Below, in pieces: positions 10,390-17,945 of a stretch of 64,000 nt of DNA; within the stretch, counting starts at the first letter, position 1, and each line of letters begins with the position of its first letter. The DNA comes from Oxalobacter paeniformigenes. GTDB lineage: Bacteria; Pseudomonadota; Gammaproteobacteria; Burkholderiales; Burkholderiaceae_D. The position numbers and the translations under genes are program-made. Location of the stretch: contig NZ_JAMKYL010000005.1 of the NCBI RefSeq assembly GCF_027158465.1, positions 62,001 to 126,000 of the forward strand, read 5' to 3'. The notes beneath the pieces are model-generated. The model saw only the letters and a list, made by a program, of their open reading frames with translations, did not search any database and was not told the origin of the DNA.

Positions 10390-10893
10390 TCAGGCCGCTT
10401 CTGCTTCCGCTTCTTTTTTCTTTGCCAGCGCAGCCAGCCCACGAGCAAAGCCCGAAACAGGTGCCAACATAACGCCCATAAGCTGAGAGAGCAAAACTTC
10501 ACGGCTCGGAATGCTGGCCAGTGCAGCGACACCAGCTTTGTCGAGCATCTTTCCGGCATAGCTGCCGCCCCTGATGACCAGTGCTTCATTGCGCTTTGCA
10601 AAGTCCTGTACGACTTTGGCGGCGGCAACGGCATCCTTGGAAATGGAATAAACCAAAGGACCAGTCATTTGAGGAGCAAGATCAGCAAAAGCCGTTCCCT
10701 CTACAGCACGACGTGCCAGCGTATTCTTCAGAACACGCATATACACGCCGTTTTCACGTGCCTTGGCACGCAGTTGCGTCATGTCACCAACCTGGATACC
10801 ACGATATTCGGCCAATACAATCGTCTGTGCTTCAGCGATCTGTGCACTGACTTCTGCAACTACGGCCTTTTTGTCATTCAGATTGAGACCCAC
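10390..10893 (-). CDS. rplJ: 50S ribosomal protein L10
   Basis: A 167-residue L10, scaffold of the L7/L12 stalk and, in other bacteria, a translational repressor of its own message. The frame opens at a TTG directly next to the ribosome site, but GGAGG lies six bases before a GTG at 10893, giving M(V)GLNLNDKKAVV, so GTG is the likely start. The N-terminal domain holds the conserved EYRG and LKNTLARRA segments. The C-terminal helix, rich in Lys, Ala and Glu, binds L12 dimers. It is preceded by a gap of about 250 bases with strong hairpins. Confidence 0.97.
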   Translation of the reverse strand: MGLNLNDKKAVVAEVSAQIAEAQTIVLAEYRGIQVGDMTQLRAKARENGVYMRVLKNTLARRAVEGTAFADLAPQMTGPLVYSISKDAVAAAKVVQDFAKRNEALVIRGGSYAGKMLDKAGVAALASIPSREVLLSQLMGVMLAPVSGFARGLAALAKKKEAEAEAA

Positions 10894-11144
10894 GGTCAAC
10901 CTCCAAAAATGATACCCGTCTTCCGGGCATCGGTTCGAACACGGTGTCCAACGTTAGGAGTTCACTACAGGCATACGCCCTGAAACTGCAAAACTGTTTG
11001 GGTTCACCATCTACGCTGGGTTGTCTTTTAACAGTCCGCAAACTTCATCCGGACTGCCCAGCGGTCTTTGATTGTCCATGCCGGGTAACCCCGGCATGGC
11101 CCAAAGTCATTACCCGGAAAAAACCGGGTCTATTATTATATCAC
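10894..11144 (-). promoter_or_regulatory. rplJL leader region, probable L10 autoregulatory site
   Basis: The gap between rplA and rplJ contains two good hairpins. Arms 11112-11117 and 11124-11129 (ACCCGG with CCGGGT) form one. Arms 11076-11085 and 11090-11099, a perfect 10-base stem with a 4-base loop, form the other. Neither is followed by a U-run. In E. coli this gap carries the L10 leader bound by L10(L12)4 and an internal promoter. A TATAAT-like hexamer lies just after the rplA stop, without a good -35. The equivalence to the L10 leader is inferred from position. Confidence 0.5.
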
Positions 11145-11840
11145 TCAGGCAGCGATCGATGCCTGATCCACACGGACGCCGGCTCCCATCGTGGAAGACA
11201 GCGAAACCTTGCGAATATACGTTCCCTTGCTGCTGACCGGTTTGGCCTTGTTCAGCGCGTCGATCAACGCTACCAGGTTCGTCTTCAGATCGGCATCGGA
11301 GAACGACTTGCGACCGATTGTCGCATGAATGATGCCTGCACGATCGGTTCTGTACTGAACCTGACCAGCCTTGGCGTTCTTGACTGCCGTTGCGACATCC
11401 GGCGTAACCGTACCGACCTTCGGGTTCGGCATCAGACCGCGAGGACCCAGAATCTGACCCAGGGAACCGACAATACGCATGGTGTCCGGAGATGCGATAA
11501 CGACGTCAAACGGAATATCGCCACCCTTGATCTGAGCGGCAAGATCTTCCATACCGACAACATCGGCACCTGCGGCCTTGGCCTGTTCAGCCTTTTCACC
11601 AGAAGCGAATACGGCTACGCGCACCGTCTTGCCAGTACCGGCTGGCAACACAACGGAACCACGAACGACCTGATCGGACTTCTTCGGATCGACGCCCAGC
11701 TGAACGGCGACATCAATGGATTCATTGAATTTTGCCGTTGCGAATTCTTTCAGCAGTGCCAGCGCTTCATCTACCGGATACAGTTTGCTGCGATCAACCT
11801 TTTCCTGAAAGGCACGTACTCTCTTGGATGCTTTTGCCAT
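11145..11840 (-). CDS. rplA: 50S ribosomal protein L1
   Basis: A 231-residue L1 starting MAKASKRVRAFQEKVD, with the conserved GTGKTVRVAVFA and LGPRGLMPNPKVGTVT segments. L1 forms the mobile L1 stalk at the E site and in other species represses its own operon. The open frame runs 16 codons further upstream, into rplK, but the chosen ATG lies one base after the rplK stop, the usual arrangement. The pair is therefore likely translationally coupled. Confidence 0.98.
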   Translation of the reverse strand: MAKASKRVRAFQEKVDRSKLYPVDEALALLKEFATAKFNESIDVAVQLGVDPKKSDQVVRGSVVLPAGTGKTVRVAVFASGEKAEQAKAAGADVVGMEDLAAQIKGGDIPFDVVIASPDTMRIVGSLGQILGPRGLMPNPKVGTVTPDVATAVKNAKAGQVQYRTDRAGIIHATIGRKSFSDADLKTNLVALIDALNKAKPVSSKGTYIRKVSLSSTMGAGVRVDQASIAA

Positions 11841-11841
11841 C

Positions 11842-12273
11842 TTATACACCCTCCACAGTAATGCCCATCGACTTGGCCGAACCAGCAATCGTTCTGACGG
11901 CAGCTTCCATATCCGCAGCCGTCAAATCCGGCTTCTTCATGGTCGCAATTTCTTCTGCCTGCGCTCTGGTAATGGAACCGACCTTTTCAGAATTCGGTCT
12001 CTGGGAGCCCTTTTCAATACCTGCAGCCTTCTTGATCAGGAAGGTGGCCGGCGGCGTCTTCATGGCGAACGTGAACGACTTGTCGGCATAAGCGGTAATA
12101 ACGACCGGAATCGGCATGCCTGCTTCAAAACCCTGCGTCTGCGCATTGAACGCCTTGCAGAATTCCATGATGTTCAGACCGCGCTGACCCAGTGCCGGGC
12201 CAATCGGAGGAGATGGATTGGCTTTGCCTGCAGGAACCTGCAGCTTGATAAAGCCTGCGATTTTCTTTGCCAT
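11842..12273 (-). CDS. rplK: 50S ribosomal protein L11
   Basis: A 143-residue L11 (MAKKIAGFIKLQVPAGKA) with the conserved proline-rich PSPPIGPALGQRG segment used in factor and thiopeptide interactions. L11 sits at the GTPase-associated centre and is needed for RelA activation in other bacteria. It lies between nusG and rplA, with one base before rplA. Length matches the family. Confidence 0.98.
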   Translation of the reverse strand: MAKKIAGFIKLQVPAGKANPSPPIGPALGQRGLNIMEFCKAFNAQTQGFEAGMPIPVVITAYADKSFTFAMKTPPATFLIKKAAGIEKGSQRPNSEKVGSITRAQAEEIATMKKPDLTAADMEAAVRTIAGSAKSMGITVEGV

Positions 12274-12360
12274 TTTCTTTTTCCTATTTATGAGTCATAA
12301 CGCCCGCACTTGCTGCAGGCTCCTCTGCCGGATTTGAAAACATGCGCACCGGCATGCGCA

Positions 12361-12948
12361 TCAAACTTTTTCGACTTGTCCGAATTCGAGTTCGACCGGC
12401 GTCGAACGGCCGAAAATAGTCACGGAAACCCTCAGACGCGACTTTTCGTAGTTGACTTCCTCGACATTGCCATTGAAATCAGCAAAAGGACCTTCCTTGA
12501 TGCGAACCAGCTCACCGACTTCATAGGACACTTTCGGACGCGGTTTGTCCACACCATCCTGCATTTGCTGCAGCAACTTGTCCATTTCACGCGCAGGGAT
12601 CGGCGTCGGCTTGTTGGACTTTCCACCAACAAAGCCCGTAACCTTGCCAGTATCCTTGACCAGATGCCAGGTATCGTCTGTCATTTCCATTTCGATCAGG
12701 ACATATCCCGGAAAAAACCGGCGCTCCGTCACTGAACGTTGCCCACTCTTGACCTCGACAACCTCCTCCGTCGGAACCAGTATCTGGCCGAACTTGTCGC
12801 TCATACCCATGCGTTCGATTCTTTCCATCAGAGAACGGCGAACACTTTTTTCCATTCCCGAATAGACATGAACGACATACCAGCGCATCTTGCCCGATGC
12901 GCTCGCATTTTTTTCCTTGCCCGTCTGATCCTGGCTATTTTCACTCAT
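12361..12948 (-). CDS. nusG: Transcription termination/antitermination factor NusG
   Basis: A 195-residue NusG. After a short polar N-terminal extension of about 20 residues, the NGN domain begins at MRWYVVHVYSGMEKSV. The RFFPGYVLIEM segment follows, and a C-terminal KOW domain (VGELVRIKEGPFADFNG) starts near residue 140. NusG binds RNA polymerase beta-prime and couples it to Rho or ribosomal S10. The start codon overlaps the secE stop as TAATG. This copy is the housekeeping NusG, in the usual secE-nusG-rplKA order. Confidence 0.98.
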   Translation of the reverse strand: MSENSQDQTGKEKNASASGKMRWYVVHVYSGMEKSVRRSLMERIERMGMSDKFGQILVPTEEVVEVKSGQRSVTERRFFPGYVLIEMEMTDDTWHLVKDTGKVTGFVGGKSNKPTPIPAREMDKLLQQMQDGVDKPRPKVSYEVGELVRIKEGPFADFNGNVEEVNYEKSRLRVSVTIFGRSTPVELEFGQVEKV

Positions 12949-13331
12949 TATCTTTTCCAGCCAAGTAAGAAGTTATAAAGAACAAACTCCAGCACCTTGT
13001 CAGCACCCCAGAGGAATATCGCCATCAACAAAACAAAACCGAACACGATACCCGTCACACGGATCGCATCGTTACGCGCAGGCCAAACCACCTTCTTGGT
13101 TTCACGCACAGACTCTCTGGCAAACGCGACAAAATTGCGCCCGGAGGAAGAAAACCAGATAAAACCGGCACCAACAACGATACCGGCAATGAGAACACCC
13201 ACCCTTGCCAGGGAAGGATGGCCAGCAAGAAAATAAAAACCGAAAATACCTGCCAAAATTGAGGCAACAGCACAGGCAACCTTCACCTTGTCGCCCAGGC
13301 CACCCTCGGCTTGCACAGGTTGGTTAGACAT
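12948..13331 (-). CDS. secE: Preprotein translocase subunit SecE
   Basis: A 127-residue inner-membrane protein with three predicted hydrophobic segments (near residues 17-36, 43-60 and 92-112). The conserved amphipathic stretch FARESVRETKKVVWPARNDA lies before the last one. SecE clamps the SecY channel. Three segments rather than one is the long, E. coli-like form. The stop overlaps the nusG start. The tRNA-Trp gene lies 31 bases upstream. Confidence 0.97.
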   Translation of the reverse strand: MSNQPVQAEGGLGDKVKVACAVASILAGIFGFYFLAGHPSLARVGVLIAGIVVGAGFIWFSSSGRNFVAFARESVRETKKVVWPARNDAIRVTGIVFGFVLLMAIFLWGADKVLEFVLYNFLLGWKR

Positions 13332-13362
13332 AAAACTCTGCTTTCAGTTATGTAACAACAGG

Positions 13363-13438
13363 TGGCAGGGGAAGAGGGCCTCGAACCCCCGACCTTCGGT
13401 TTTGGAGACCGACGCTCTGCCAATTGAGCTATTCCCCT
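13363..13438 (-). tRNA. tRNA-Trp (anticodon CCA)
   Basis: A 76-base cloverleaf with acceptor AGGGGAA paired to TTCCCCT, D arm AGCTCAATTGGCAGAGCG, anticodon loop CTCCAAA and T loop GGTTCGAG. The 3' CCA is encoded. It sits between tuf and secE, the usual place in betaproteobacteria and enterobacteria. Confidence 0.97.
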
Positions 13439-13469
13439 ACTTCTTCAGTCTGACGAAAATCAGTTTGTT

Positions 13470-13492
13470 GGCCCCTCACGAACAGAGGGGCC
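13470..13492 (-). terminator. Strong hairpin between tuf and tRNA-Trp
   Basis: Arms 13470-13477 and 13485-13492 (GGCCCCTC with GAGGGGCC) form a perfect 8-base GC-rich stem with a 7-base loop, 15 bases past the tuf stop. No T-run follows directly on the minus strand. It may be an RNA-processing or 3'-end-protecting structure, or a partial terminator. Confidence 0.45.
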
Positions 13493-13507
13493 TGCTATTA
13501 TATACGA

Positions 13508-14698
13508 TTATTCGAAGATTTTGGAGACGACGCCAGCACCAACGGTTCTGCCGCCTTCGCGAATCGCGAATCTCAGACCTTCTTCCATCGCAATCGGGCT
13601 GATCAGCTTGACGTTGATCGTGACGTTGTCGCCCGGCATGACCATTTCCTTGTCTTTCGGCAATTCGATGGCGCCCGTTACGTCCGTCGTACGGAAGTAG
13701 AACTGCGGACGGTAGTTGTTGAAGAATGGGGTGTGACGACCGCCTTCTTCTTTCGACAGTACGTAGACTTCGCCGGAGAACTGGGTGTGCGGTTTGATGG
13801 TGCCCGGTTTTGCCAGAACCTGTCCACGTTCGACTTCTTCACGTTTGGTTCCGCGCAGCAGTACGCCGATGTTGTCGCCTGCCTGTCCCTGATCCAGCAG
13901 TTTTCTGAACATTTCTACGCCGGTGCAGGTGGTCTTGGCGGTTTCGCGGATGCCGACGATTTCGATTTCTTCGCCTACCTTGATGACGCCTCTTTCTACA
14001 CGACCGGTTACGACGGTACCACGACCGGAGATGGAGAATACGTCTTCTACCGGCATCAGGAAGGTGCCGTCAACTGCACGTTCCGGGGTCGGAATGTAGC
14101 TGTCGAGTGCGTCGGCCAGTGCCATGATCGCGACTTCGCCGAGTTCGCCGGTGTCGCCTTCCAGTGCCATTTTGGCGGAACCTTTGATGATCGGAATGTC
14201 GTCACCCGGGAATTCGTAGCGGGACAGCAGTTCGCGTACTTCCATTTCTACCAGTTCCAGCAGTTCTGCGTCGTCGACCATGTCGCATTTGTTCAAAAAT
14301 ACGATGATGTACGGAACGCCGACCTGACGGGCCAGCAGGATGTGTTCACGGGTCTGCGGCATCGGACCGTCTGCTGCGGATACGACCAGGATGGCTCCGT
14401 CCATCTGGGCTGCGCCGGTGATCATGTTCTTGATGTAGTCGGCGTGGCCCGGGCAGTCAACGTGGGCATAGTGACGGTTTGCGGTTTCGTATTCTACGTG
14501 GGCTGTGTTGATGGTGATGCCACGTGCCTTTTCTTCCGGCGCTGCGTCAATCTGGTCGTAGTCCTTGGCTTCACCTCCGAATTTCTTCGACAGTACGGTC
14601 GCAATCGCCGCCGTCAGGGTGGTCTTGCCATGATCAACGTGACCAATTGTTCCTACGTTTACGTGCGGCTTCGTCCGCTCATACTTGCTCTTTGCCAT
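13508..14698 (-). CDS. tuf: Elongation factor Tu
   Basis: A 396-residue EF-Tu, delivering aminoacyl-tRNA to the ribosome. Motifs are GHVDHGKT (residues 19-26), DCPGH and NKCD, followed by the two beta-barrel domains. The frame opens two codons earlier at a TTG, but the ATG giving MAKSKYERTKPHVNVG has AGGAG six bases upstream and is the standard start. It follows three tRNA genes and precedes tRNA-Trp. A second tuf copy near fusA is common in this group but would lie outside the window. Confidence 0.99.
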   Translation of the reverse strand: MAKSKYERTKPHVNVGTIGHVDHGKTTLTAAIATVLSKKFGGEAKDYDQIDAAPEEKARGITINTAHVEYETANRHYAHVDCPGHADYIKNMITGAAQMDGAILVVSAADGPMPQTREHILLARQVGVPYIIVFLNKCDMVDDAELLELVEMEVRELLSRYEFPGDDIPIIKGSAKMALEGDTGELGEVAIMALADALDSYIPTPERAVDGTFLMPVEDVFSISGRGTVVTGRVERGVIKVGEEIEIVGIRETAKTTCTGVEMFRKLLDQGQAGDNIGVLLRGTKREEVERGQVLAKPGTIKPHTQFSGEVYVLSKEEGGRHTPFFNNYRPQFYFRTTDVTGAIELPKDKEMVMPGDNVTINVKLISPIAMEEGLRFAIREGGRTVGAGVVSKIFE

Positions 14699-14784
14699 TT
14701 TCAACTCCTAATCATGAAGAGAATACCAAGACCACGCCCATTTCGCGCTGAAAAAACACCCACGTCCTGAAAAAACACAATCTG

Positions 14785-14859
<75 letters not shown>

Positions 14860-14884
14860 CGCAAAACTCACCTACAAAAGAAGA

Positions 14885-14958
14885 TGGAGCGGGCGAAGGG
14901 AATCGAACCCTCGTCTTAAGCTTGGAAGGCTTCGGCTCTACCATTGAGCTACACCCGC
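14885..14958 (-). tRNA. tRNA-Gly (anticodon TCC)
   Basis: A 74-base cloverleaf with acceptor GCGGGTG paired to CGCCCGC (one G-T-type wobble), D arm AGCTCAATGGTAGAGC, anticodon loop CTTCCAA, T loop GTTCGAT and encoded CCA. It is the middle gene of the Tyr-Gly-Thr cluster. Confidence 0.97.
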
Positions 14959-14988
14959 ACTCGCTTGACCTTCTTTTGCAGCAATCTT

Positions 14989-15074
14989 TGGTGGAGAGGG
15001 CTGGATTCGAACCAGCGTACTCGTTAGAGGGCAGATTTACAGTCTGCTGCCATTAACCACTCGGCCACCTCTCC
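14989..15074 (-). tRNA. tRNA-Tyr (anticodon GTA)
   Basis: An 86-base class II tRNA with acceptor GGAGAGG paired to CCTCTCC, anticodon loop CTGTAAA, a long variable arm (CCCTCTAACGAGTAC region), T loop GTTCGAA and encoded CCA. It is the first gene of the tRNA-tuf transcription unit. Confidence 0.97.
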
Positions 15075-15087
15075 GCAGAAACTCCGG

Positions 15088-15116
15088 ATTATGTCAGAAG
15101 ATCCCAGACAAGTCAA
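15088..15116 (-). promoter_or_regulatory. Promoter of the tRNA-Tyr/Gly/Thr-tuf unit
   Basis: On the minus strand TTGACT (15116-15111), a 17-base spacer and CATAAT (15093-15088) are followed by the GC-rich stretch CCGGAG just before the expected transcription start and the tRNA-Tyr 5' end. A GC-rich discriminator is typical of stable-RNA promoters under stringent control; that regulation is inferred. A second TATAAT-like hexamer further upstream lacks a -35. Confidence 0.7.
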
Positions 15117-15308
15117 CGGGAAAATTCCAGATCAACAATTCTCACCCGGTTTAAAATGAAATTATACGCTATAAATTCCATCTCACACCACCAATGTGCG
15201 CATGTTCCGCACAAGTTTCTTGTGATTAGGCAAAAATACGACAAAACGACAAATGCCTGCCTGTCCTTCGCGCAAATATTCACCGATATTCCATTGCCTT
15301 GTTATTCA

Positions 15309-15626
15309 TTACCGATGATGAGGCGGGCGATGCGGAGGTCCCCTGCGTACCGGCGGCCTGTGTCCGACAAAATGCGGGGCCGGGTGTGACGGCACAATCA
15401 CGGCCCCCGTCACATACGGATACGAATAAACTCCGACAGATGCCGGCACAACTGCACCAGGAACAACCGGCACAGAATACGTGACGACCGGAGGAGGCGC
15501 CACAACAGGTACCCCGATATTCAGGGAAAAATGCGTATTACCCGCGCTGGCAGAGACAGACAAACAAAGCGCACCAGCACCCAGACACACAGCCAGCAAT
15601 CGAGGGAAAATTTTCTTGCTTTCCAT
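15309..15626 (-). CDS. Small secreted Pro/Val-rich hypothetical protein
   Basis: A 105-residue protein with a clear signal peptide: basic start MESKKIFPR, hydrophobic core LLAVCLGAGALCLSV, and an Ala-X-Ala-type cleavage near SASAG. The mature part is rich in Pro and Val, with repeated VPVV/PPVV-like units (GVPVVAPPPVV, SVPVVPGAVVP). It ends in a His/Pro/Arg-rich tail (GPPHRPPHHR). This resembles the short PXPV-repeat exported proteins common in Burkholderiales, whose function is unknown. The ATG at 15626 has AAGGTGG upstream; a GTG three codons earlier overlaps that site. The His-rich tail might bind metal. Confidence 0.7.
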   Translation of the reverse strand: MESKKIFPRLLAVCLGAGALCLSVSASAGNTHFSLNIGVPVVAPPPVVTYSVPVVPGAVVPASVGVYSYPYVTGAVIVPSHPAPHFVGHRPPVRRGPPHRPPHHR

Positions 15627-15741
15627 TTTGGCCACCTTTCACAGTATCGTTGTTTGCTGTCTTCAACCTTAATCCGTCCCGTAACACCAAACCAGACAAC
15701 AACTGTAAAAGATGTAACTTTGTATTGCTGTATCGCCGCAA

Positions 15742-15771
15742 TTTGTCTGAAAACGCTACCTTTCAGACAAA
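15742..15771. repeat. 11-bp perfect inverted repeat in a divergent gap
   Basis: Arms 15742-15752 (TTTGTCTGAAA) and 15761-15771 (TTTCAGACAAA) are exact complements with an 8-base spacer. It lies between the leftward secreted-protein gene and a rightward small open frame, so it could be an operator or an RNA hairpin. No U-run follows on either side beyond the arm itself. Confidence 0.5.
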
Positions 15772-15821
15772 CATGCAGCGATAATAAACGTTATGAACGA
15801 ACCTTCCGTATCGCATACGCT

Positions 15822-15938
15822 ATGACACAAGAACAAAAACCCAAGAAAACCGGCTGGATGACGACCTTTTTAAGAGCTCTGGCCATCTTCTTTTTCATCA
15901 TGAGCATTTATTATTTCGGTAAGGCATGGCTTTCCTGA
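15822..15938 (+). CDS. Possible 38-residue membrane peptide
   Basis: A short open frame encoding a basic, polar N-terminus (MTQEQKPKKTGWM) and one hydrophobic segment (residues 15-31, FLRALAIFFFIMSIYYF), the form of a small single-span membrane protein. A 10-codon frame beginning at ATG 15793 ends in TGA overlapping this ATG as ATGA, which could couple translation. There is no strong ribosome site directly before 15822. I recognise no family. It is convergent with dacB, 23 bases apart. Confidence 0.4.
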   Translation: MTQEQKPKKTGWMTTFLRALAIFFFIMSIYYFGKAWLS

Positions 15939-15961
15939 TCCGTGAACCGCCATACAGAACC

Positions 15962-17416
15962 TCACCCGTTAGCGTATGTCCAGCTCAACAAGTGATTCAT
16001 CATTTCGCGAGCACGCCATGCTTCGGGATGATTGACCAGACACACGACCAGATAACGTTTTCCGCTTTTTGCCAGCACATATCCGGCAACCGCCCTGACA
16101 TCCTTTATCGCGCCCGTCTTGACATGTGCTTTCCCTGCGATTTCATCATCACGCAAGCGTTTGGACATCGTTCCGTCACGGCCGACCAGCGGCAAGGATG
16201 CCATCAGCTCCGGCATGACAGGCGATTGGTAAGCCGCTTTCAAAATTTGCGCCATCGTCGATGGAGTAATTTTTTCCTCACGCGAAAGACCGGAGCCATT
16301 TTCGATCGTCAGTTCAGCAACCGAGATTCCCTTGCCGGAAAGCCAGTTCCGTACCACCTGTGCCCCCTCTCTTTCCGTCACTCCGGCCCCATAGACTGCC
16401 TCACCCAGAGACAGCAGTAACTGCCGTGCCATCACATTATTACTATATTTGTTGACGGCATTCACGATCACACCGAGTTCGGGAGAAACCCATTCCGCAA
16501 TCAGGCGTGCATCCGCAGGCACAGTCCCCTCCGCGAACCGCCCGGAAAATATCCCGCCCGATTCACGCCACAGTCGTAGAAATACACTTTCGAAGTAACG
16601 CAAATCACTCATCTGATACGGATGAATCGACCATACTTTTTCGCCGCATGACAAGGGATATTCTCCTTCGAAATACGCAACACGGTCGTCGAAATGAACG
16701 GCCATCCCGTTTTGCCAGTTACCGCATTCCGAACTGCCAGCCACAGGAGGAACAATAGTGATCTGCTCCATTCTCGGCTCCATAAATACCATAACGGTAT
16801 CCCGCACCGCATCCGGTACAAAACGCACATCGACCTTCTTCTCGTTCAGCAGCAACCCGTTCGGCCCGGCGTTATAGGGCTTTAACGGCGCTTCATCAAA
16901 CGCGGCCGCATCATAATCCCTTATCCCGAATACGCTCTTGTCGAGAATGACATCACCGCGAATTTCATGTATCCCCGAATCCTGTATTTTCCGCACGAAC
17001 TGCCACAATCCTGTTTGCGAAAAAGACGGATCCCCACTCCCCCTGATATACAAATCGCCGGTCAGAATCCCGTTTTCCAGCACACCCGTCGTATAGGCGC
17101 CCGTTTTCCAGACTTTCGACGGTCCCAGCAATTCCAGCGCAGCATAAGTCGTTACGACTTTCATCGTCGAAGCCGTATGAAATGGCTTGTCGGCATTTAA
17201 CGAAACAACAAGCTCGCTCGCCTCAAGCGGTTCGACAACCATGCCGACAGCTTCTTGAGGCAGTCCTGTCAGCGCGACAGCCTCCTGCAATTCATCAGGC
17301 AATTCGTTCGCCATTGCAACAGCAGCCGACAAGGCTGTCGCCACAAACAGACACATGTTGATCAGCCACTTCTGCAAATCCGCCATCATGATCGCACCGT
17401 CATATTCGCCATTCAT
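15962..17416 (-). CDS. dacB: D-alanyl-D-alanine carboxypeptidase/endopeptidase (PBP4 family, peptidase S13)
   Basis: A 484-residue periplasmic peptidoglycan hydrolase. The N-terminus has a signal-like hydrophobic stretch (LINMCLFVATALSAAVAMA). The three penicillin-binding motifs are present: STMK at residues 83-86 (nucleophile Ser83), SNN in NKYSNN, and KTG in HVKTGAIKD. The size and the insert between the first two motifs match the PBP4/DacB class. The first ATG is used; ATGs at codons 10 and 11 are alternatives that would still leave a signal peptide. It stands alone between small genes and is divergent from feoA. Confidence 0.92.
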   Translation of the reverse strand: MNGEYDGAIMMADLQKWLINMCLFVATALSAAVAMANELPDELQEAVALTGLPQEAVGMVVEPLEASELVVSLNADKPFHTASTMKVVTTYAALELLGPSKVWKTGAYTTGVLENGILTGDLYIRGSGDPSFSQTGLWQFVRKIQDSGIHEIRGDVILDKSVFGIRDYDAAAFDEAPLKPYNAGPNGLLLNEKKVDVRFVPDAVRDTVMVFMEPRMEQITIVPPVAGSSECGNWQNGMAVHFDDRVAYFEGEYPLSCGEKVWSIHPYQMSDLRYFESVFLRLWRESGGIFSGRFAEGTVPADARLIAEWVSPELGVIVNAVNKYSNNVMARQLLLSLGEAVYGAGVTEREGAQVVRNWLSGKGISVAELTIENGSGLSREEKITPSTMAQILKAAYQSPVMPELMASLPLVGRDGTMSKRLRDDEIAGKAHVKTGAIKDVRAVAGYVLAKSGKRYLVVCLVNHPEAWRAREMMNHLLSWTYANG

Positions 17417-17555
17417 TTTTCGCCCACCCGGTCATAACCCTATTTCACTGGCATACGACACCATGCCATCCACGGCCAGCCGCCAGCGCTTTCACTATTT
17501 TCCAACAAAAAACCCGACGGTTTCCGTCTGTTACAAAAAACTGCCTCGACGCCAG

Positions 17556-17602
17556 TTGTTTTTTTGAATGGAACAGTTTATATTGAGAATCGTTATCATT
17601 CA
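17556..17602 (+). promoter_or_regulatory. feo promoter with Fur-box-like site
   Basis: TTGTTT (17556-17561), a 17-base spacer and TATATT (17579-17584) form a sigma70-type promoter. Overlapping and following the -10 is TTGAGAATCGTTATCATTCA (about 17583-17602). It contains three hexamers (GAGAAT, CGTTAT, CATTCA) resembling the GATAAT units of a Fur box. This fits iron repression of the ferrous iron operon by Fur, whose gene lies 7 kb away. The match is by eye. Confidence 0.65.
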
Positions 17603-17648
17603 TAGCAACGAATCGAAACCGATTCCCGTTTCCGGAAAGTCTCCTTAC

Positions 17649-17945
17649 ATGTCACAACAACCATTCGCCTCGCAGGACACCGGCATCATCAGCAATCTGG
17701 CCCAACTCAGAAAAGGTCAGTCCGCGACCATTCTCGGACTGGCAGACGATTCGGCTGATAGCATCTTCATGAAATCACGGTTGCAGGAACTTGGTTTCTT
17801 GCCTGGCGAACGCATTTATGTCCACGCCGAGGCTTTTCCGGGACGCGATCCCATGGCCATCCGGATAGGAAATTCTATTTTCGCACTTCGTCGTCAGGAA
17901 GCCGCCAACATTTACGTCGTCCAAAACGGTCATGAATCCGCCTGA
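17649..17945 (+). CDS. feoA: Ferrous iron transport protein A
   Basis: A 98-residue SH3-like FeoA, a small cytoplasmic partner of the FeoB iron channel. Conserved features are the LRKGQSATILGL start of the domain, the KSRLQELGFLPGERI segment and the IRIGNSIFALRRQEAANIYV end. The frame is open further upstream through the promoter, so the ATG at 17649 is taken as the start although its ribosome site is weak. It overlaps feoB by 14 bases, suggesting translational coupling. Confidence 0.93.
   Translation: MSQQPFASQDTGIISNLAQLRKGQSATILGLADDSADSIFMKSRLQELGFLPGERIYVHAEAFPGRDPMAIRIGNSIFALRRQEAANIYVVQNGHESA

Noticed and set aside
15100..15308. A CRISPR, attachment site or IS in the gap after the tRNA cluster
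   Set aside because: No direct repeats, tRNA 3'-end duplication or transposase remnants are seen in the window. The gap has only AT-rich sequence and a lone TATAAT.
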